From the NCBI RefSeq assembly GCF_019504385.1, contig NZ_CP080590.1, positions 1,964,001-2,028,000 on the forward strand: DNA of 64,000 nt, written 5' to 3'. The stretch comes from Devosia salina (lineage in GTDB: Bacteria > Pseudomonadota > Alphaproteobacteria > Rhizobiales > Devosiaceae). Below, in pieces: positions 60,293 through 64,000 of this stretch (position 1 is its first letter; every line of letters starts with the position of its first letter). Position numbers and translations under genes: made by a program. The notes beneath the pieces were generated by a model, which did no database searches, had not been told where the DNA came from, and saw only the letters and a program-made list of their open reading frames with translations.

Positions 60293-60313
60293 ACCGCAAA
60301 GCGAGCGCCGGCC

Positions 60314-61261
60314 ATGCTGACCTATAGCCTCAAACGCCTAGCCCAGCTTTCCTTTACCGTGCTGGGCGTCGTCACCCTCGTCTTCTTCACCATGCGGATG
60401 ATCCCGGGGGATCCGATCTCGGCCATGGCCGGCGACAATCTGTCGGGCGCAGCGCTCGACCAGGTGCGCAACCAGATGGGACTCAACGAGCCCCTTCTGC
60501 TGCAATACCTACATTATCTCGGCGGCCTGGCGGTGCTGGACTTCGGCAATACCGTCACCACCAAGCTACCGATCATCCAGCTGATCCTGGATGCCCTGCC
60601 CGTGACGGTCTCGATCGCCATCGGCACCATCGCCCTGACCGTCCTCATCGCCATCCCCCTGGGCACGCTTGCCGCCTATACCGCCCACAAGGGCCACAAG
60701 ATGCTCGACAATGCCATCACCGGCCTTGCCATGGTGCTGGACCTGATGCCGTCCTTCTGGACCTCGCTGGTGTGCCTGCTGATCTTCTCGCTCGCCCTGG
60801 GCTGGTTCCCCGCCAGCGGCACGGTCACCATTGACGATCCAGTACAGCTGCTGCGCCGCATCGCCTTGCCCGTGCTGGTCCTTTCGATGGCGCAGATCGC
60901 CACCATGGCGCGGATCACCCGCACCTCCGTGCTCGAGGTACTGAACGAGGACTATGTACGCACCGCCCGCTCCATGGGCTGGTCGGAACTGCGCGTCCTG
61001 TTCCGCCACGCCCTCAAGAATGCGGCCCTACCCATTGTGACCGTCATCGGCCTCAGCTTCGGCAACCTGCTCAACGGCACGGTGATCGTCGAGTTCATCT
61101 TCACCCTGCCCGGTATCGGCAGCCTCCTGGTCGGGGGCATCAACAGCCGCGACTACCAGATGGTCCAGACCCTCATCCTCTTCTACGCGCTGATCTTCGT
61201 GATCATCAATTTCGCGACCGACCTCGTCTATCGCGTCTTCGATCCCCGCGTGCAGATCTAG
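60314..61261 (+). CDS. Oligopeptide-type ABC transporter permease (DppB-like)
   Basis: Inner-membrane permease of 315 residues with six predicted helices. It starts MLTYSLKRLAQLSFTVL, has MIPGDPISAMAG and the EAA loop RTARSMGWSELRVLFRHALK. It follows the binding-protein gene by 21 bases; the ribosome-binding site is weak. Confidence 0.94.
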   Translation: MLTYSLKRLAQLSFTVLGVVTLVFFTMRMIPGDPISAMAGDNLSGAALDQVRNQMGLNEPLLLQYLHYLGGLAVLDFGNTVTTKLPIIQLILDALPVTVSIAIGTIALTVLIAIPLGTLAAYTAHKGHKMLDNAITGLAMVLDLMPSFWTSLVCLLIFSLALGWFPASGTVTIDDPVQLLRRIALPVLVLSMAQIATMARITRTSVLEVLNEDYVRTARSMGWSELRVLFRHALKNAALPIVTVIGLSFGNLLNGTVIVEFIFTLPGIGSLLVGGINSRDYQMVQTLILFYALIFVIINFATDLVYRVFDPRVQI

Positions 61262-61275
61262 TCGGAGACCAGACC

Positions 61276-62166
61276 ATGACACAGGAAACTCTCTCGTTAC
61301 CGGTTCGCCGCCAACCGCTTGACCTCAGCCGGATACAGGCAAATGGCGTGGTTCGATTTCTCGCCAATGGCCGCGTGCAACTGGCCCTGGCCATACTGGT
61401 TCCCATCCTGGCGCTGACCATCTTCCGCCCGGTGCTGCCGCTGCCCGGTCCGCTTGAAACCAATCTGCGCGCCATGATGCAGCCGCCCTCTTTCGAGCAT
61501 CTGTTCGGCACCGACCGCATGGGGCGCGACCTCCTGAGCCGGACGCTGGCAGGGGTGCAGATTTCGATGTTCGTCGGCTTCGCGGTCGCGGCACTGGCCC
61601 TGGTGGTCGGCCTTGTCATGGGCACCTTGTCTGGCTTCTTTGGCGGCATTGTCGACCGGGTCATGATGGCAACGACCGATATTTTCCTGGCGTTCCCGTC
61701 GCTGCTGCTGGCTATAGGCCTAGTCTCGGTCATGGGCACCGGAATGTTGCCGGTGGTTCTCGCCATTTCGCTTTCGGACGTGCCGCGCTTCATCCGCCTG
61801 CAGCGATCGCTCGTGCTGAGCCTGCGCACAAGGGCCTATATCGACGCCGCGCGGACCGTCAAAGCCAGCCAGTTCTGGCTCATGACCCGCCACATCGTCC
61901 CCAACACCATCGCGCCGCTGCTCGTGGCCGCCTCCATTGCGGCCGCCAACGCCATCTTGGTGGAAGCGGGCCTGAGTTTCCTGGGTCTTGGCATCATGCC
62001 GCCCGAACCCTCGCTGGGTAATCTGATCCGCGACGGCCAGTCCTATCTCGAACAGGCCTGGTGGATTTCCACCCTGCCCGGCGTGGTGATCCTCTTGATC
62101 GCCATCGGTCTGCATTTCCTGTCGGACGGCATCCGCCAGGTTCTCGATCCCCGTTCGCGCAAGTGA
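61276..62166 (+). CDS. Oligopeptide-type ABC transporter permease (DppC-like)
   Basis: Second permease, 296 residues, six helices. Family marks are HLFGTDRMGRDLLSRTLAG and the EAA loop DAARTVKASQFWLMTRHIVP, in which Lys replaces the usual Gly after TV. GGAG lies eight bases before the ATG. It is 14 bases after the first permease. Confidence 0.94.
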   Translation: MTQETLSLPVRRQPLDLSRIQANGVVRFLANGRVQLALAILVPILALTIFRPVLPLPGPLETNLRAMMQPPSFEHLFGTDRMGRDLLSRTLAGVQISMFVGFAVAALALVVGLVMGTLSGFFGGIVDRVMMATTDIFLAFPSLLLAIGLVSVMGTGMLPVVLAISLSDVPRFIRLQRSLVLSLRTRAYIDAARTVKASQFWLMTRHIVPNTIAPLLVAASIAAANAILVEAGLSFLGLGIMPPEPSLGNLIRDGQSYLEQAWWISTLPGVVILLIAIGLHFLSDGIRQVLDPRSRK

Positions 62167-62195
62167 TCGCCCAGTCCCCAGACGGAGCAACAGCT

Positions 62196-64000
62196 ATGAA
62201 CTATCCGGGTGCCATAAAGACCGAGAACGCCAGTGCCGCCGGTGCAGCGCTGCTCCAGGTCCGCGACCTGCATACCCACTTCCTCACCGATGACGGAACC
62301 GTCAAGGCGGTCAACGGCGTGTCCTTCGACATCGACCGGGGCGAGCGCATTGCCATCGTGGGAGAGTCCGGCTCGGGCAAGAGCGCCATGGCCATGTCGC
62401 TGCTGCGCCTGCTGGCCTATCCCGGACGCGTGGTTGGCGGCGAGATCAACCTGAACGGGCGTGATCTCAACCGCATGAGCGAGCGCCAGCTCAACCAGGT
62501 GCGCGGCCGCGAAGTCGGCACCATCTTCCAGGACCCCATGTCCTCGCTCGATCCGGTGATGCGGATCGCCGACCAGATGGTGCCGCCCATCATGCGGCAT
62601 CTAGAAATGAATGCCGAGAAAGCCCGTGCCGAAGCTATAGGCTGGCTCGACCGAGTGGGCATTCCTGACCCTACCCGACGCATCGATGCCTATCCGTTCG
62701 AGATGTCGGGGGGCATGCGCCAGCGCGTCATGATCGCCATGGCCCTCTCCTGCCGGCCCCGGCTGGTAATCGCCGACGAACCGACCACGGCGCTGGACGT
62801 GACCATCCAGGCGCAAATCGTCGAACTGCTCAAGGACCTGACCGCCGAGACCGGCGCAGCAATGATCTTCATCACCCACGATCTCGGGCTCGTCGCCCGC
62901 TTCGCGCACAAGGTCGGCGTCATGTATGCGGGGAAACTGGTGGAGTTCGGTCCCGTCCGGGACATTTTCGCGCATCCCTGCCACCCCTATACGCAGAGCC
63001 TGCTCGACACCATCCCGCCGGTCGATGAGCCGCAGCGTCGCAAGCTGGCCCAGATCCCCGGATTCCCGCCCGATATGAAGCTGCCGCTGACCGGCTGCGC
63101 CTTCCGGGACCGGTGCGCAGCCGCGCATGAGCATTGCGCAAGTGACACGCCTGGCCTCAGCCCACGGGGGCCCGGGCATCGCGCTGCCTGCTTCCTGCCT
63201 GAAGGATTGGGGGAGGCGCGCCGCCAACAGACCGAAGCCATCCCGCCGCTGGTCCGCAACGCCGACGATCGCGTCGTGGTGGAGGTGTTCAACCTGCACA
63301 AGCACTTCACCGGGCGAAGCCTGCTGCCCTGGCGCGTGCCGCCCACGGTTCGCGCCGTCAACGGCATATCCCTCAACATCCGCGAGGGCGAGACGCTCGG
63401 GATTGTCGGGGAATCGGGCTGTGGCAAGAGCACCGTGGCGCGCCTGCTCCTCGGGCTCGATCCGGTCACCTCCGGCGACATCTATGTCGAAGGCATGGCC
63501 CAGATGGTCTTCCAGGACCCTTCGTCCTCCTTCAACCCCAAGATGACCCTGTTCGACATCATCGCCGAGCCCCTTGTGGTCACCGGCCGGGGCAGCCGGG
63601 CCGAGCGGACCGCCCGCGTCCACGAGTTGCTCGAGCAGGTGGGCCTGGATACAAGCTATGCAGCGCGCTACCCCAGCCAGCTTTCCGGCGGCCAGAAGCA
63701 ACGCGTCGCCATAGCCAGGGCGCTGGCCATCAAGCCGTCGGTCGTGGTGGCAGACGAACCGACATCGGCCCTGGACGTCTCGGTGCGGGCGCAGATCATC
63801 AATCTGATGGTCGACCTCAAGCGCCAGCTCCGCGTCAGCTTCGTGTTCATCTCCCACGACCTGCTCACCGTCAGCTACATCTCCGACAAGATCGCGGTCA
63901 TGTATCTGGGCGAAGTGGTTGAATATGGGCCCGCCGACGAGGTGTTCCGCAATCCGCTCCATCCCTACACCCAGGCGCTCATCGCCGCGGTGCCCCTACC
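62196..64000 (+). CDS. Oligopeptide-type ABC transporter, fused dual ATPase (partial, C-terminus outside window)
   Basis: Both ATPases of the second importer in one chain; the frame stays open from the ATG at 62196 to the right edge (601 codons). Domain 1: Walker A GESGSGKS (56-63), signature MSGGMRQR (from 170), Walker B IADEPTTALD. A linker follows with cysteines 301, 307, 314 and 332, the spacing that binds an iron-sulfur cluster in some DppD proteins. Domain 2: Walker A GESGCGKS (405-412), Q-loop MVFQDPSSSFNP, signature LSGGQKQR (from 496), Walker B VADEPTSALD. Domain 2 lacks about 18 residues between the Walker A strand and Q-loop present in the separate OppF-like protein at 48899. GGAG lies nine bases before the ATG. 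Confidence 0.93.
   Translation, partial: MNYPGAIKTENASAAGAALLQVRDLHTHFLTDDGTVKAVNGVSFDIDRGERIAIVGESGSGKSAMAMSLLRLLAYPGRVVGGEINLNGRDLNRMSERQLNQVRGREVGTIFQDPMSSLDPVMRIADQMVPPIMRHLEMNAEKARAEAIGWLDRVGIPDPTRRIDAYPFEMSGGMRQRVMIAMALSCRPRLVIADEPTTALDVTIQAQIVELLKDLTAETGAAMIFITHDLGLVARFAHKVGVMYAGKLVEFGPVRDIFAHPCHPYTQSLLDTIPPVDEPQRRKLAQIPGFPPDMKLPLTGCAFRDRCAAAHEHCASDTPGLSPRGPGHRAACFLPEGLGEARRQQTEAIPPLVRNADDRVVVEVFNLHKHFTGRSLLPWRVPPTVRAVNGISLNIREGETLGIVGESGCGKSTVARLLLGLDPVTSGDIYVEGMAQMVFQDPSSSFNPKMTLFDIIAEPLVVTGRGSRAERTARVHELLEQVGLDTSYAARYPSQLSGGQKQRVAIARALAIKPSVVVADEPTSALDVSVRAQIINLMVDLKRQLRVSFVFISHDLLTVSYISDKIAVMYLGEVVEYGPADEVFRNPLHPYTQALIAAVPL

Noticed and set aside
63127..63546. A separate start of a second ATPase gene at 63127
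   Set aside because: That frame is shifted from the ATPase motifs; the Walker A, signature and Walker B of the second domain are in the continuous frame from 62196.

Overview
The window is GC-rich alphaproteobacterial chromosome. Gene order (secE-nusG-rplKAJL-rpoBC, then str, S10, spc and alpha operons with secY-adk-rpsM-rpsK-rpoA-rplQ) and protein sequences point to Hyphomicrobiales, most likely a Devosia-like genus; the genus is inferred from memory of similar proteins, not from a search.

Left half (1-32111), almost all on the minus strand: one continuous translation and transcription block. Read in its own direction it runs tRNA-Trp, secE, nusG, rplK-rplA, rplJ-rplL, rpoB-rpoC, rpsL-rpsG-fusA-tuf, rpsJ-rplC-rplD-rplW-rplB-rpsS-rplV-rpsC-rplP-rpmC-rpsQ-rplN-rplX-rplE-rpsN-rpsH-rplF-rplR-rpsE-rpmD-rplO, secY-adk, rpsM-rpsK-rpoA-rplQ (cut by the window edge). 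Several strong hairpins divide it: after rplA, after rplL, after rpoC, after tuf and after rplO. Ribosomal protein S12 carries arginine at position 88, the residue that gives streptomycin resistance in other bacteria. One small plus-strand gene of unknown function sits between secE and tRNA-Trp.

Right half (32500-64000): accessory catabolic loci, each a transporter with its own regulator and enzymes. (1) 32501-37854, a galactofuranose-type CUT2 sugar importer (ytfQ, ytfR, ytfT, yjfF) followed by a FadR-type regulator. (2) 38130-45280, a LacI-type repressor with two palindromic operators, a CUT1 sugar importer, a GH63-like glycosidase and a PIG-L/LmbE deacetylase, apparently one seven-gene operon for uptake and stepwise breakdown of a glycoside, perhaps a glucosylglycerate- or mannosylglycerate-like compound. 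(3) 45414-47438, two small unknown proteins and a membrane diguanylate cyclase. (4) 47466-56035 minus, an eight-gene operon: AtuA-type protein pair, an oligopeptide-type ABC importer with five components, and a type-B carboxylesterase, divergent from a GntR/FCD regulator with a perfect palindrome between them. (5) 56838 to the right edge, a LysR regulator divergent from an isochorismatase-type amidohydrolase and a second oligopeptide-type importer whose two ATPases are fused into one protein that runs off the window.

The most interesting candidates are the GH63/PIG-L uptake operon, the AtuA/esterase/importer operon, the S12 R88 residue, a 17-base element shared by the leaders of rpoA and rpoB, and the fused ATPase with a shortened second nucleotide-binding domain. 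No CRISPR array, insertion sequence, prophage or replication origin was seen.
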